Counted from the first letter of the stretch, positions 25,840 to 35,179 are shown. The stretch: DNA of 64,000 nucleotides from JADJOY01 sp046331705 [NCBI: bacterium] (GCA_046331705.1 JAXLQJ010000026.1:36884-100883); one strand, 5' to 3'. Notes: a model not told the origin generated them from the sequence alone. Numbers and translations are program-made.

Positions 25840-27021
25840 ATGAGCCGCGCGTCGAACCCGACCGCCCCGCGAGTCCTGGTCCTCGGCGGCACGGGCGAGG
25901 TTGGCGCGAGCGTCGTGGCCGCCTGCTGTGAGCTCGGCTTTCCCGTCACCGCCGCCAGCCGTAACCCACCATCTTCGGTGCTGGAGCGCGAGCTGTTCGC
26001 ACCGCGAGCGGTGCCATGGGTAGCCATCGCCGACGGTCGGGAGGGGGACGACGCGGTGCTACGCGATCGCATGGCCGAGCACGACGTCGTCGTGCTCGCG
26101 TGCGAGCCGTGGCGAATCCTCGCCGGCGAAGAGCGCGAAGCGATCGAGCGAACCCGCGCGTGGCTCGCGGTCGCCCGCGCGGCGAGCGCACGACGCAAGC
26201 GAGCGCGCCGACCGCCGCTTCGGGTGGTGCGGATCGGCTCGCCCGTCGCCGAGGTGCCGTTGCCACTGACCGCGCCGCGCGCGAACGGTTACGAAGAGGA
26301 CCGATTCCAGCTGGAGGAGGTCGAGAAGCTCGGGGCACGAGATCGCTGCTGGCGCGTGCCGTACTTCGTGGCGAAGGTCGGCATGGCGAAAGCCACCCGC
26401 GACGCCGCGCGATCCGGCCTCGACGTGGTGACGGCTGCGCCGACGGGTCTCGTCTGTTGGTGGGGCGACAAGGGCCGTGAGGACTCGTGGGTTCGGGCGT
26501 ACCACGAGAGCCGCGGCCTCGTGCCGCTGTTCTCGTTCCCGACCAACATCCTTCCTTGCGACGTCGCCGCTCGCAGCATCCTCGCGGTTGCGCTCGCCGG
26601 CACGCCTGGTGGGGTCTATCAAGTTCCAGGCGTCGTCTGGCATTCGTGGGACATCCAAGGCGAGTTGCTTCGGCAATGTGGACGGCGCCTTCCGCCCGCA
26701 TTTCACCTCACCCGTCAGCAGATGCTGGACGGCGTGCGTGTCTACCAGGAAGCCAGCACGCCGCTCGACGCGGTGAGGCGGAAGTGGCTGCACGACGTCG
26801 CAGGCGCGCGGGATTACGGGATGGCCGCGCTGCTGCAGAACGATCGCCCGCGCAGCGCCGCCAAGCTCCGCAGCCTGCTTCCAGCGTTGGGACCATTCGG
26901 CGAACGTCTCGTCCATCCGATGCCGGCCCGCATCGCCAGCGCGCTCCCCGAGGCCGCTCGACGCCGCGCGCGCTGGCTGCGCCTTCGCGGCCTCGTGGAA
27001 ACGAGGACGAATCTGCGCTGA
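25840..27021 (+). CDS. NAD(P)-binding Rossmann protein, saccharopine dehydrogenase/NmrA-like
   Basis: A 393-residue protein opening with VLVLGGTGEVGASVV at residues about 12-26, the nucleotide-binding loop of extended or atypical SDR and saccharopine-dehydrogenase-like proteins. It has VVRIGSPVAEVPLP and a YEEDRFQLEEVEKLG region where extended SDRs have the Tyr-x-x-x-Lys, but no convincing YxxxK, so catalysis is doubtful. The C terminus is basic. It lies divergent from the kinase gene. ATG at 25840 is chosen for its distance to the GxxGxxG loop; ATG at 25804 is in frame. Substrate unknown. Confidence 0.65.
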   Translation: MSRASNPTAPRVLVLGGTGEVGASVVAACCELGFPVTAASRNPPSSVLERELFAPRAVPWVAIADGREGDDAVLRDRMAEHDVVVLACEPWRILAGEEREAIERTRAWLAVARAASARRKRARRPPLRVVRIGSPVAEVPLPLTAPRANGYEEDRFQLEEVEKLGARDRCWRVPYFVAKVGMAKATRDAARSGLDVVTAAPTGLVCWWGDKGREDSWVRAYHESRGLVPLFSFPTNILPCDVAARSILAVALAGTPGGVYQVPGVVWHSWDIQGELLRQCGRRLPPAFHLTRQQMLDGVRVYQEASTPLDAVRRKWLHDVAGARDYGMAALLQNDRPRSAAKLRSLLPALGPFGERLVHPMPARIASALPEAARRRARWLRLRGLVETRTNLR

Positions 27022-27103
27022 TCGCGCGACGAAACGGCCTCACCGCTCCCACCAGCCGCTTGACGGCTCGCATCGTGCTTGGCTTCACTCTGCCGTCGGC
27101 TTG

Positions 27104-27119
27104 CCTACCGAGCGGTAGG
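27104..27119 (+). promoter_or_regulatory. Palindromic operator, TetR-type
   Basis: CCTACCG-AG-CGGTAGG, two perfect 7-bp arms around a two-base centre, ending 20 bases before the GTG of the acyl-CoA dehydrogenase. Size, symmetry and position fit a TetR-family repressor operator controlling fatty-acid-type genes. No repressor gene is adjacent. Confidence 0.55.
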
Positions 27120-27139
27120 TAGCCGCGAGGAGGCGCCGC

Positions 27140-28390
27140 GTGTTCGAGCTCAACGAGCAGCACCGCATGATCCAGGACATGTTCCGCCAGTGGTGCGAGC
27201 GCGAGCTCCTGCCGCGGGTGCCCGCGTTCGAGAAGGGCGAGCCGCCCTACGATCTGATGCGTCAGATGCTCGACAGCTTCGGCATGCGCGACGCGCTTCG
27301 CGCCTCGCTCCGGAAGCGGCTCGCCAAGATGGGCGACGACGGCAAGCCGCTCGCCGACGGCGGCGACGGCAAGCCCAAGGAAGGCGACGAGATCGAGTCC
27401 GCGATGCGGGATCCGATCATCTCGTTCTTGCTGGTGAAGGAGATCTCGCGGATCTCGCCGGGGTTCGCCACCAGCTTCGGTGTTTCGACGGGGCTCGCGG
27501 GATTCAACGTGATGGCCAAGGGCACCAAGCGCCAGATCGAGAAATTCGGCATTCCGCTGGTTTCGCTGGACAAGGTCGGTTCGTGGTGCCTGAGCGAGCC
27601 GGGCTCGGGCTCGGACGCGTTCGGCAGCATGCGCACCACCGCCAAGAGGTCCGCCGACGGCGGCTACGTCCTGAACGGCACCAAGACGTTCATCACCAAC
27701 GGCCCGTTCGCCGACGTCTTCGTGCTCTACGCCAAGCTCGACAAGGGCGACGGCAATCCCAACAAGGCGGTACACGCGTTCCTGCTCGAGCGCGGCATGC
27801 CCGGGCTCTCGACGGGTAAGCCGTTCGACAAGATGGGCATGGAAGACTCTCCCACCAGCGAGGTCTTCCTGGAGGACGTCCACATCCCGTCCGAGAACCT
27901 TCTCGGCGAGCGCGAGAAGGAGCCGGATGCGGCGCGCGACGACACGCGCCAGAATCTCGGCCACGAGCGCAGCGGCATCCCCGCGATGTGCCTCGGCATC
28001 ATCGAGCGCTGCTACGAGCTGTCGATGCGCTACGCGAAGGATCGCGTGCAGTTCGGCCGCCCGATCCTCGACTTCCAGGCGGTGCAGCTCAAGCTCGCCA
28101 ACATGTACATCCACTACCAGAACGTGTGGAACGCCGTGATGCGCCTCGCCTGGGCGGCACGCGAGGGCAAGGCGGACCTCGCGTTCACGTGCGCGCAGAA
28201 GGTCTACTGCGCCAAGGCGGCCGTGGAGGTCGCCATGGATTCGATCCAGATCCACGGCGGCTACGGCTACATGCGCGAGTACCACGTGGAGAAGCTGGCG
28301 CGCGACGCGAAGATGCTCGAGCTCGGAGCCGGCACCACCGACATCAATCTGCTGCAGGTCGTCCGGCTGGAGCGCGAGCGCCTGACGTAA
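27140..28390 (+). CDS. Acyl-CoA dehydrogenase family protein
   Basis: A 416-residue flavoenzyme with the usual three-part fold: N-terminal helices, a middle domain with SWCLSEPGSGSDAFG and TKTFITNGPFADVFVLYAK, and a C-terminal helical domain ending QIHGGYGYMREYHVEKLARDAK. The GGYGYMREY region is where many acyl-CoA dehydrogenases continue after the catalytic Glu; the base here is not obvious from inspection. It oxidises acyl-CoA esters with FAD and passes electrons to ETF. Unusual is an insertion of charged residues near residues 65-85 (GDDGKPLADGGDGKPKEGDE). GTG start with GAGGAGG upstream; paired with the SDR at 28507. Confidence 0.9.
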   Translation: MFELNEQHRMIQDMFRQWCERELLPRVPAFEKGEPPYDLMRQMLDSFGMRDALRASLRKRLAKMGDDGKPLADGGDGKPKEGDEIESAMRDPIISFLLVKEISRISPGFATSFGVSTGLAGFNVMAKGTKRQIEKFGIPLVSLDKVGSWCLSEPGSGSDAFGSMRTTAKRSADGGYVLNGTKTFITNGPFADVFVLYAKLDKGDGNPNKAVHAFLLERGMPGLSTGKPFDKMGMEDSPTSEVFLEDVHIPSENLLGEREKEPDAARDDTRQNLGHERSGIPAMCLGIIERCYELSMRYAKDRVQFGRPILDFQAVQLKLANMYIHYQNVWNAVMRLAWAAREGKADLAFTCAQKVYCAKAAVEVAMDSIQIHGGYGYMREYHVEKLARDAKMLELGAGTTDINLLQVVRLERERLT

Positions 28391-28506
28391 GCGCGCTGGT
28401 CGCCGCGAGGCGGGTCCCCGGATCGGGCACCACGGGCCCGGCCGGGTACGCGTCGAGCGCAACTCACATCAACCATCCCCGCGAGGGGCGCAAGGGAGAG
28501 GGAACC

Positions 28507-29412
28507 ATGGCAGACGTTCGATTCGATGGGCGCGTCGCGATCGTGACCGGCGCGGGCGGCGGTCTCGGTCGCGCTCACGCGCTCCTGCTCGCGAGCCGGG
28601 GGGCGAAGGTGGTGGTCAACGACCTGGGCGGAGCCTTCGACGGCAGCGGCTCGGGGAGCACCACGATGGCGCAGAAGGTGTGCGACGAGATCAAGGCGGC
28701 CGGCGGCGAAGCGGTTCCCGACTACAACAGCGTGTCCACGCCGGACGGCGCCGCAGGGATCGTCAAGACGGCGCTCGACAAGTTCGGCAAGCTCGACATC
28801 GTCATCAACAACGCCGGCATCCTGCGCGACAAGAGCATCGTGAAGATGGAGGAGGAGGACTGGCGGAAGGTGATCCAGGTCCACCTCGACGGCTCGTACT
28901 TCGTGACCAAGGCGGCTTGGGAAAGCCTGCGCGCCAACAACTATGGCCGCGTGATCTTCACCACCTCCGCCGCCGGTCTCTACGGGAACTTCGGCCAGAC
29001 CAACTACTCGGCCGCCAAGATGGGGATCGTGGGGCTGGTGAACACGCTGAAGCTCGAGGGCCAGAAGTACAACATCTACTCGAACGCCATCGCGCCCATC
29101 GCCGGCACGCGCCTCACGGCCACCGTCATGCCGCAGGCGATGCTCGACATGCTCAAGCCCGAGGCGGTGTCGCCGATGGTCGCGTACCTGTGCTCGGAAG
29201 AGTGCACGGTGAACGGCAAGGTGTTCTCCGCTGGGGCGGGCCACTTCGCGGTCGCGCAGATGCTCGAATCGAAGGGCGCCACCATCCGGGGTGACGTCAC
29301 CATCGAGTCCGTGCGCGAGAAGATGGACCAGATCATGGACATGAGCGGCGCAGTCACCATCGGCAACGCCGGCGAAGCCGGCGGCAAGGTGTTCGCGGCG
29401 CTGTCGAGCTGA
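28507..29412 (+). CDS. SDR oxidoreductase, 3-hydroxyacyl-CoA dehydrogenase (MFE-2-like)
   Basis: A 301-residue SDR. TGAGGGLGRAHALLLASRGAKVVVNDLGG at residues about 13-41 is the signature of the (3R)-hydroxyacyl-CoA dehydrogenase part of peroxisomal multifunctional enzyme 2. NNAGI, TSAAG and YSAAK complete the catalytic set. It would oxidise 3-hydroxyacyl-CoA with NAD+, the step two after the neighbouring acyl-CoA dehydrogenase, so the pair probably serves beta-oxidation of an unusual (branched, steroid-like or terpenoid) acyl chain. GGGAGAGGG upstream of the ATG. A strong terminator follows. Confidence 0.88.
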   Translation: MADVRFDGRVAIVTGAGGGLGRAHALLLASRGAKVVVNDLGGAFDGSGSGSTTMAQKVCDEIKAAGGEAVPDYNSVSTPDGAAGIVKTALDKFGKLDIVINNAGILRDKSIVKMEEEDWRKVIQVHLDGSYFVTKAAWESLRANNYGRVIFTTSAAGLYGNFGQTNYSAAKMGIVGLVNTLKLEGQKYNIYSNAIAPIAGTRLTATVMPQAMLDMLKPEAVSPMVAYLCSEECTVNGKVFSAGAGHFAVAQMLESKGATIRGDVTIESVREKMDQIMDMSGAVTIGNAGEAGGKVFAALSS

Positions 29413-29436
29413 GGCTGCTCTCGCCCACCGGACGCG

Positions 29437-29471
29437 CGAAGGCCCGCGGGATGACCTCCCGCGGGCCTTCG
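29437..29471. terminator. Bidirectional terminator
   Basis: A perfect 14-bp inverted repeat (CGAAGGCCCGCGGG at 29437-29450, complement at 29458-29471) around a 7-base loop, between the convergent ends of the SDR gene and cysC. Confidence 0.85.
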
Positions 29472-29532
29472 TGCTTGCTCTCGAGACGACGCGCCTCGAA
29501 GGCCGCCCTTCGCCCGGCGGCGGACGCCGCGC

Positions 29533-30147
29533 TCAGATCTTGAAGGCGCCCGACTTCTCGAGATACGCGATCACGTCGTCGGCGAGCTCGCCCGGGGACT
29601 TGGCGCCGGAGTTGTCGAGCACCAGCTCCGGCTTCTCGGGAGCCTCGTACGGGTCGTCGATTCCGGTGAAGCCCTTGATCTGACCGGCGCGCGCCTTGGC
29701 GTAGAGGCCCTTGGGGTCGCGCTTCTCGCAGACCTCGATGGGCGTGTCGACGAAGATCTCGACGAAGCGGCCCGCTTCGAGGATCGCCCGCACGGCGTCG
29801 CGGTCCTTGCGATACGGCGAGATGAACGCCGTGATCGCGATCGATCCCGCCTCCGCGAAGAGCTTCGCCACCTCGCCGATGCGGCGGATGTTCTCGGCGC
29901 GGTCCTCCGCCGAGAAACCCAGGTTCTTGTTGAGCCCGTGACGGATGTTGTCACCGTCGAGCAGGTAGGTCCGGCGACCGGCCGCGTAGAGCTTGTAGTC
30001 GAGCTCGTTCGCGATGGTGCTCTTGCCGCATGCCGAAAGACCCGTGAACCAGATCACCAGGCCCTTGTGGCCGTTGAGCTTCTCGCGGTCTGCCCGCGGA
30101 ACCGCGTGATCGTGCCACGTGATGTTGGTCGCCTTCTGCTCAGCCAT
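29533..30147 (-). CDS. cysC: Adenylyl-sulfate kinase
   Basis: A 204-residue APS kinase, which phosphorylates adenylyl sulfate to PAPS with ATP, the activated sulfate for assimilation or sulfotransferases. The P-loop is GLSACGKST (residues about 36-44; the more usual form is GLSGSGKST), followed by [17 protein letters not shown], the conserved APS-binding segment, FISPYRKDR and [22 protein letters not shown]. Full length, with no sulfurylase domain fused. GGAGGGAG upstream of the ATG. No sulfate adenylyltransferase is adjacent; PAPS could serve sulfotransferases. Confidence 0.95.
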   Translation of the reverse strand: MAEQKATNITWHDHAVPRADREKLNGHKGLVIWFTGLSACGKSTIANELDYKLYAAGRRTYLLDGDNIRHGLNKNLGFSAEDRAENIRRIGEVAKLFAEAGSIAITAFISPYRKDRDAVRAILEAGRFVEIFVDTPIEVCEKRDPKGLYAKARAGQIKGFTGIDDPYEAPEKPELVLDNSGAKSPGELADDVIAYLEKSGAFKI

Positions 30148-30231
30148 GATCGACGTCTCCCTCCACCTATCCCGGCGGAATGATCGAAAACCGGCGAGTC
30201 TAGTCCCACCGCGACAGCGACGGAAAGGCCG

Positions 30232-30857
30232 TCATTCCGTGGGCGCCGGATCGGTATCGATCGACTGAACCGCGTCCGGGTGTCGAGAGGAGAGGGGCCA
30301 CCCGACCGGGGGCGGGGGCTGCCCGTCCACCCGCCATTCTTCGACCTCGACGATCGCACCCGAAGCATCCGCCGACGCCACCCTCATCCAAGCATCCACC
30401 GCCGGATCCACGAAGAAGAGCTCCATCCCGGGCCAGACGCCCTTGGAGAGGCCCGCGTCGATGCGAAGCCGGCTCACCCGTCGACGATCCGGCGCGCTGC
30501 CGGGCTCGCGTGGCGGCTCCTCGATGACGCGCTGCTCGACGATCTCGGTGACGACCGCGGAAAGCGGCATTCGCCCTGCTGCCGGAACGCGAAGCCGTTG
30601 CGCGGCGCGAGCAACAGCCAGCGGCTGCGCGCGAACGAGTCGTCGCTCCCGTCCACGTACTCTCCGGCCCAATCGTGTGAATCGCCGAGCTGGCGGAGCT
30701 CCCCACGAATCGCACCGACCTGATGTTCGAGCTCGGCGGTAGCGTGCTCGCTGAACCGCGGATCGTGACGATCCACCCAGGGAGCAATTCGAGGCGAGTC
30801 AGCGATCGCTGTCGCACACGTGATCGACCACGCGACGAATGGCGCAGCGATTCGCAT
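30232..30857 (-). pseudogene. Decayed gene for an exported protein, frameshifted
   Basis: Two coherent pieces in different frames. The first, from ATG 30857, has a signal-peptide-like start (MRIAAPFVAWSITCATAIAD) and then WAGEYVDG, LLLAPRNGFAF, a pattern of a secreted beta-rich family. The frame breaks near 30575 after FRQQGE. The second piece runs to 30232 with VVTEIVEQRVIEE, SRLRIDAGLSKGVWPGMELFF, the usual C-terminal part of such proteins. The middle region seen in relatives seems missing as well, so the simplest reading is an internal deletion plus frameshift. A sequencing error alone would not restore length. Confidence 0.55.
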
Positions 30858-31087
30858 GCCCGGCGAGATGCAGCGGCACTCGTTCGCTCCGTTTCCCCTG
30901 GGCTCCGCCGGCGGCACGACACGCTCACGCGCGACTCGATCGTATGCCCAACCGCCTCCGCGGGATACGCGGCGGACACGAGTGCGAGCAGGAGCTGCGC
31001 GCCGCGATCTCGGCCAGGGCGAAGGTGCGTGAAGTGGTTCGCGGGCATGGACGAGCTTCCGACCACGGTGGACGCGCGGCGGTGCTG

Positions 31088-31210
31088 CTGCGAAACGAAG
31101 AGATCACGATCCGAGTGATCGACCTCCCCACGCTGATCGAGATCAAGATCGGCGCCGAGCGAGCGAAGGACCAGCTTCTGGTGCCGATGCGGATGGCGCT
31201 ATGGATGCGT
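31088..31210 (+). pseudogene. Nucleotidyltransferase-like gene fragment
   Basis: About 40 residues, including ITIRVIDLPTLIEIKIGAERAKDQLL, match the end of small nucleotidyltransferase-like proteins of the type found in toxin-antitoxin or AbiEii-like loci, where a 'VxDLxxLIxxKxxAGRxKD' motif is conserved. The upstream part with the catalytic GS...D motif is not present in any frame here, so only a remnant remains. The surrounding bases 30858-31232 hold no other gene that I can support. Confidence 0.45.
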
Positions 31211-31232
31211 CACGGCGAGAGCCGAGCTGCCG

Positions 31233-31658
31233 CTAGCTCGAACCGGACATTCGCCGGCGCGCGACGGCCAGCCGAACGAGGTGGATCACGACGCACCACG
31301 CGAGGACGGTGATCCAGAAGCTCACCGAAACCACGTCCTCGACACAGAGCTGGCAGAAGAGCCGATAACGTGGTTCCCAGAGCGCGGTGACGAGCCAGCG
31401 GCCCGGGACGAACGGGATCTGGAAGGCACGATCGGGGAACGGCACGAATCCGTCGACACGCTCACCGCTGCCCAGCAGGCCCAAGTCTCCGCAGATCGAC
31501 TGGAGAGTCAGCCAGGTCAGCAGCGAGGTCGCGGTCGCGGCGAGCGACGTTCGAATGCGAACCGAGCCCGCGGATCGGTCCTCACGGCAGAACTGCCGCC
31601 ACGCGGCGCCGGCGAGAAGCGCCATCGCGCCAGGAAAGACGCCGAACGGCAGCCACAC
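31233..31658 (-). CDS. Small membrane protein of unknown function
   Basis: A 141-residue protein with hydrophobic segments at residues about 1-20, 38-56 and 108-130, separated by a periplasmic or cytoplasmic loop with four cysteines (two in FCQLC). No family recognised. GTG at 31658 has a GAGGT site seven bases upstream; the gene follows the PuuD-like hydrolase by 16 bases and may be the last gene of that operon. Confidence 0.55.
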   Translation of the reverse strand: MWLPFGVFPGAMALLAGAAWRQFCREDRSAGSVRIRTSLAATATSLLTWLTLQSICGDLGLLGSGERVDGFVPFPDRAFQIPFVPGRWLVTALWEPRYRLFCQLCVEDVVSVSFWITVLAWCVVIHLVRLAVARRRMSGSS

Positions 31659-31674
31659 TCGCTAGACCTCGTGC

Positions 31675-32448
31675 TCACGCCGGCGCGGCAGCCCCGCGAC
31701 ACGCGGCCAGAAAGGCTTGCAGCAGCGGCGCGGAGTCGAGGTGCCCTTGCGCGTCCTTCTTCATCCACTCGGGGTGCCACTGCACGCCCACGGTGAAGCG
31801 CGCCTTGGGATCGCGGACCGCCTCCACGATCCCTTCCTCCGACCACGCCGCCGGCTCGAGCACCGGCGCCAGATCCTTCACGCCCTGGTGATGGATGCTG
31901 TTGGTGATCGCGTGCTCGACGCCGTAGAGCGCGTGCAGCCACGAGCCCGGCTGGATGCTGAGGCCGTGGTTGAGCTCGTCGTAGATGACGGCGTCTCGGT
32001 GAGGCTTCACGGCCACGCCTTGCTGCACGAGATCCTGATAGAGCGTGCCGCCCAGGGCCACGTTGAGGAGCTGATGGCCCCGGCACACGCCGAGCACCGG
32101 CTTGTCGTGGCGCCGGAACGCGTCGAGCAGCGCAATCTCGTACGCGTCCCGGTCGGCGTCGCCGCTCCACTCGGGCTTGAGCGGTTCCTCGCCGTAGCTC
32201 GTGGGCGAGACGTCCGCGCCGCCCGAGAGCACCAGCCCGTCGAAATGCTCGGCGGTCTCGTCGAGGGCGTCGCGATCGCGCAGATCGGGAACCAGGAAAG
32301 GCAGCGCGCCGCCCGAGCGGAGCCACTCGAGCAGCGAGGCTTCCGAATACTGAAGCGGCTTGCCGATGTAGAACGGGCGATCGCGGGACGCGGCCATGAA
32401 GTTGGCCGAGACCGCGATGAAGAGCGAGCGACGCTTCTTGGGGTTCAT
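31675..32448 (-). CDS. Gamma-glutamyl-amide hydrolase, PuuD-like (class I glutamine amidotransferase fold)
   Basis: A 257-residue peptidase C26 / PuuD-type hydrolase. The nucleophile elbow is VLGVCRGHQLLNVALGG (Cys at about residue 121), and the catalytic His-Glu appears in VGVQWHPEW (about 222-230). FDGLVLSGGADVSP lies at about 69-82. Enzymes of this kind cleave gamma-glutamyl amides such as gamma-glutamyl-GABA to glutamate plus the amino acid. Its position downstream of a glutamine-synthetase-like ligase, an Fe-ADH and an aldehyde dehydrogenase makes it the last step of a gamma-glutamylated intermediate route. Confidence 0.88.
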   Translation of the reverse strand: MNPKKRRSLFIAVSANFMAASRDRPFYIGKPLQYSEASLLEWLRSGGALPFLVPDLRDRDALDETAEHFDGLVLSGGADVSPTSYGEEPLKPEWSGDADRDAYEIALLDAFRRHDKPVLGVCRGHQLLNVALGGTLYQDLVQQGVAVKPHRDAVIYDELNHGLSIQPGSWLHALYGVEHAITNSIHHQGVKDLAPVLEPAAWSEEGIVEAVRDPKARFTVGVQWHPEWMKKDAQGHLDSAPLLQAFLAACRGAAAPA

Positions 32449-32479
32449 CTCGGGAACGCTCGCGGCGCGGGTGCGCGCG

Positions 32480-33631
32480 TCACAGGGCCTGCGAATAGAG
32501 TGTCTTGAAATCGTCGCGGGTGCACGGCTTCGGATTCGAGCGATGGCACGAGTCCTCGAACGCCAGGTCCGCGAGGTGATCGAGCTGGCTCGCCTCCACG
32601 CCGACGGCGCCGAGCCGCGACGGGATGCCGATCACCTGCGCGAGCTCGCGGACGAACCGCAGCGCGCCGCGCGCCAGCTCGGCGTCGGTGCCGGCACCGC
32701 CCACCACCGATCCGATTCGCGCCAGCCGATCGCGGCTCACGTCCGCGTTCCACTCCATCACCCGCGCCACCAAGATGCCGTTGGCGAGGCCGTGGTGCAG
32801 GTGGCAGACGGCCGAGAGCGGATGCGCCAGCGAGTGCGTCGCGCCGAGCCCCTTCTGGAACGCGACGGCGCCCATCAGCGATGCCATCGCCATGCCTGCT
32901 CGCGCCTCGAGGTCCTGCCCGTTCTCGACCGCGCGCCGCAGATAGAGGCTCACCTGACGGATGCCTTCCAGCGCCACACCGTCGCAGAGCGGGTGGTAGC
33001 CGTTCGCGAGGAACGCCTCGATGTTGTGGGTGAGCGCGTCCATACCGGTGGCCGCCGTCACCGCCGGCGGCAATCCCACCGCCAGCTCCGGGTCGATCAC
33101 CGCGAACTTCGGCATCAGGTACGGGCTGAACACCACCACCTTCTTCTCGATCTCGGTGTTGGTGATGACGGTGCTGCGGCCCACCTCGCTGCCCGTGCCG
33201 GCGGTGGTGGGAACCGAGATCACCGGCGGCACGTCCGCGCGCACCTTCTGCCAGCCATCGAGGGCATCGTCGTACTCGAAGATCGAGCCCGAGTGGCTCG
33301 CCATGAGCACGACCGCCTTGGCGACGTCGAGCGGCGAGCCGCCGCCGACTCCCACGACCCCGTCACAGCCACCGTCGCGATACGCCGCGAGGGCACCGTC
33401 GACGTCCTTCACCGTGGGGTTCCCCTCGACCGCGTCGAACACCGCCACCGACAGGCCCGCCTTGGCGAAGATCTCGCGGATGCGCGGAAACACCGGCGTG
33501 CGGGCGAGGCCAGCGTCGGTGAGCAACAGCGGCCGCTTCATCACGCTCTTCGCCAGCTCGGGCAAGAGCTGCACGGCGCCGACGCCGAAGCGGATCTGGG
33601 TGGGAAACGCGAACGAATGGATGTCACTCAT
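32480..33631 (-). CDS. Iron-containing alcohol dehydrogenase
   Basis: A 383-residue group III (Fe-dependent) alcohol dehydrogenase. GVGGGSPLDVAKAV (about residues 95-108) is the NAD(P)-binding motif, PTTAGTGSEVGRSTVI (about 139-154) and the metal-binding His residues in GATHSLAHPLSA and CHLHHGLANGI (about 260-285) complete the signature. It would interconvert an alcohol and an aldehyde. In this cluster it replaces the PuuB amine oxidase of the E. coli putrescine route, which points to a hydroxyl-bearing substrate. ATG at 33631 with GAGG upstream; 32 bases before the PuuD-like gene. Confidence 0.92.
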   Translation of the reverse strand: MSDIHSFAFPTQIRFGVGAVQLLPELAKSVMKRPLLLTDAGLARTPVFPRIREIFAKAGLSVAVFDAVEGNPTVKDVDGALAAYRDGGCDGVVGVGGGSPLDVAKAVVLMASHSGSIFEYDDALDGWQKVRADVPPVISVPTTAGTGSEVGRSTVITNTEIEKKVVVFSPYLMPKFAVIDPELAVGLPPAVTAATGMDALTHNIEAFLANGYHPLCDGVALEGIRQVSLYLRRAVENGQDLEARAGMAMASLMGAVAFQKGLGATHSLAHPLSAVCHLHHGLANGILVARVMEWNADVSRDRLARIGSVVGGAGTDAELARGALRFVRELAQVIGIPSRLGAVGVEASQLDHLADLAFEDSCHRSNPKPCTRDDFKTLYSQAL

Positions 33632-33814
33632 GGGGGTCCTCGGGCGCGAAGGGGAAGACGAGGGCGATGCGCCGAACGACGAAATCGACTCCGGGATCTC
33701 GGGAGAGCCTCTGCTCGGGAAGGCGTCGCGGGGTCGACGCGCGCGTTCGCGCTCGGTGCGGGCGGCCCGACGGCTCTCGCCACGGGCGGCGCGGACGCGA
33801 CCGCGCGCGGTGAT

Positions 33815-35179
33815 TCAGACGAGCTCCAGATAGCGATCCAGCTCCCAGCTCGTCACGGCCGCCTGGTACTGGCGCACTTCCCAGCGCCTCGTCGCGACGT
33901 AGTGGTCGACGAACGCATCGCCGAACCAGTCGCGCGCAACTCCGTTCTGCTCGAAGCGATCGGTGGCCTCGGCGAGCGAGCGCGGCAGGTTCTCGTACTT
34001 GCCGGCCTTGTCCTCGTACGCGTTGCCCTTGCACAGATCCGGCAGCTTGAGGCCCTTCTCGATGCCGTGCGCACCGGCAGCGAGGCACGCGGCGAACGCC
34101 AGGAACGGGTTGGTGTCCGCGCCCGCGAGCCGCATCTCGATGCGCGTGGCCTTCGAGCCGGGCCCGGTGATGACGCGAGTCGCCGTGGTGCGGTTCTCGA
34201 GCCCCCAGGTGGCCTTGGTGGGCGCCCAGGTGTTCTCGACCAGCCGCTTGTAGGAGTTGATGGTCGGGCAATAGAGCAACGTGAACTCGGGCAGCATGCG
34301 CACCAGCCCAGCCACGTAGTGACGGAAGAGCTTGCTCATGCCGAGCCCGTCGGCGCCCTTGGCGAACAAGTTCTCGGTCCGCGCCGCGTTCCACAGGCTC
34401 TGGTGGATGTGACCGCCGCAGCCGGGGAGGTTCTTGTTCACCTTCGCCATGAACGTGGCGAGAATTCCGCGGCGCGCCGCGATCTCCTTGACGCCGGTCT
34501 TGAAGAGCGCCGCGCGCACCGCCGACTTGATGGCGTGGTCGTAGGCGATGGCGGTCTCGTAAACGCCAGGGCCGGTCTCGGTGTGCATCCCCTCGATCGG
34601 CACGTCGTAGGCATTCATCGATTCGATGATGGTCGTGACCAGGTCGCTGTAGGTGCTGGCGCGCAGCACGCTGTATCCGAACATCCCCGGCGAGAGCGGC
34701 TCCAGATCCACCCAGTTCTTCTTGCGCGCCGAGGCGGCGGTCTCGTTGAAGAAGAAATACTCGTACTCGGCGGACATGAGCGGGCAATAGCCCATGTCCT
34801 CGACCCGCTTCACCACCCGCTTCAACACCTGCAAGGGCGAGATCGCGAGCGGCTTGCCCGCCTTGTCGTAGAAGTCGAGCAGGAAGAACGCGGTGGCGTC
34901 CTCCCACGGCACGACCCGGTACGAGTCGAGCTCGATCTTCGCCAGCGTGTCCGGGTAGCCGGTGTGCCAGCCCGTGAACTCGACGTTGTCGTAGAGCACG
35001 TCGCTCGAGTCCCAGCCGAAGATCACGTCGCAGAAGCCGAGCCCCTTCTCGAGCGCCGACTGGAACTTGGAGGCGCTGATGTACTTGCCGCGCAGCACTC
35101 CGTCGACGTCGAAACCACCCACCTTGATGCGCTTGATGCCGCGATCCTCCAGGTCCTGGGCGACTTGATTGGCTTCCAT
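33815..35179 (-). CDS. Glutamine synthetase-like gamma-glutamyl-amine ligase
   Basis: A 454-residue type I GS-like protein. The N-terminal beta-grasp has GGFDVDGVLRGKYI, the metal site SAEYEYFFF (about 132-140), GPGVYETAI, the ATP-site HIHQSLWN and the flexible NRTTATRV loop; the C-terminal catalytic RIEMRLAGADTNPFLAFAA is clear. These features match the PuuA/GlnA3/GlnA4 group that attaches glutamate to amines rather than ammonia. The cluster (ALDH, GS-like, Fe-ADH, amidohydrolase in this order) parallels the ethanolamine route of Streptomyces coelicolor GlnA4. GAGG upstream of ATG 35179. Confidence 0.9.
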   Translation of the reverse strand: MEANQVAQDLEDRGIKRIKVGGFDVDGVLRGKYISASKFQSALEKGLGFCDVIFGWDSSDVLYDNVEFTGWHTGYPDTLAKIELDSYRVVPWEDATAFFLLDFYDKAGKPLAISPLQVLKRVVKRVEDMGYCPLMSAEYEYFFFNETAASARKKNWVDLEPLSPGMFGYSVLRASTYSDLVTTIIESMNAYDVPIEGMHTETGPGVYETAIAYDHAIKSAVRAALFKTGVKEIAARRGILATFMAKVNKNLPGCGGHIHQSLWNAARTENLFAKGADGLGMSKLFRHYVAGLVRMLPEFTLLYCPTINSYKRLVENTWAPTKATWGLENRTTATRVITGPGSKATRIEMRLAGADTNPFLAFAACLAAGAHGIEKGLKLPDLCKGNAYEDKAGKYENLPRSLAEATDRFEQNGVARDWFGDAFVDHYVATRRWEVRQYQAAVTSWELDRYLELV

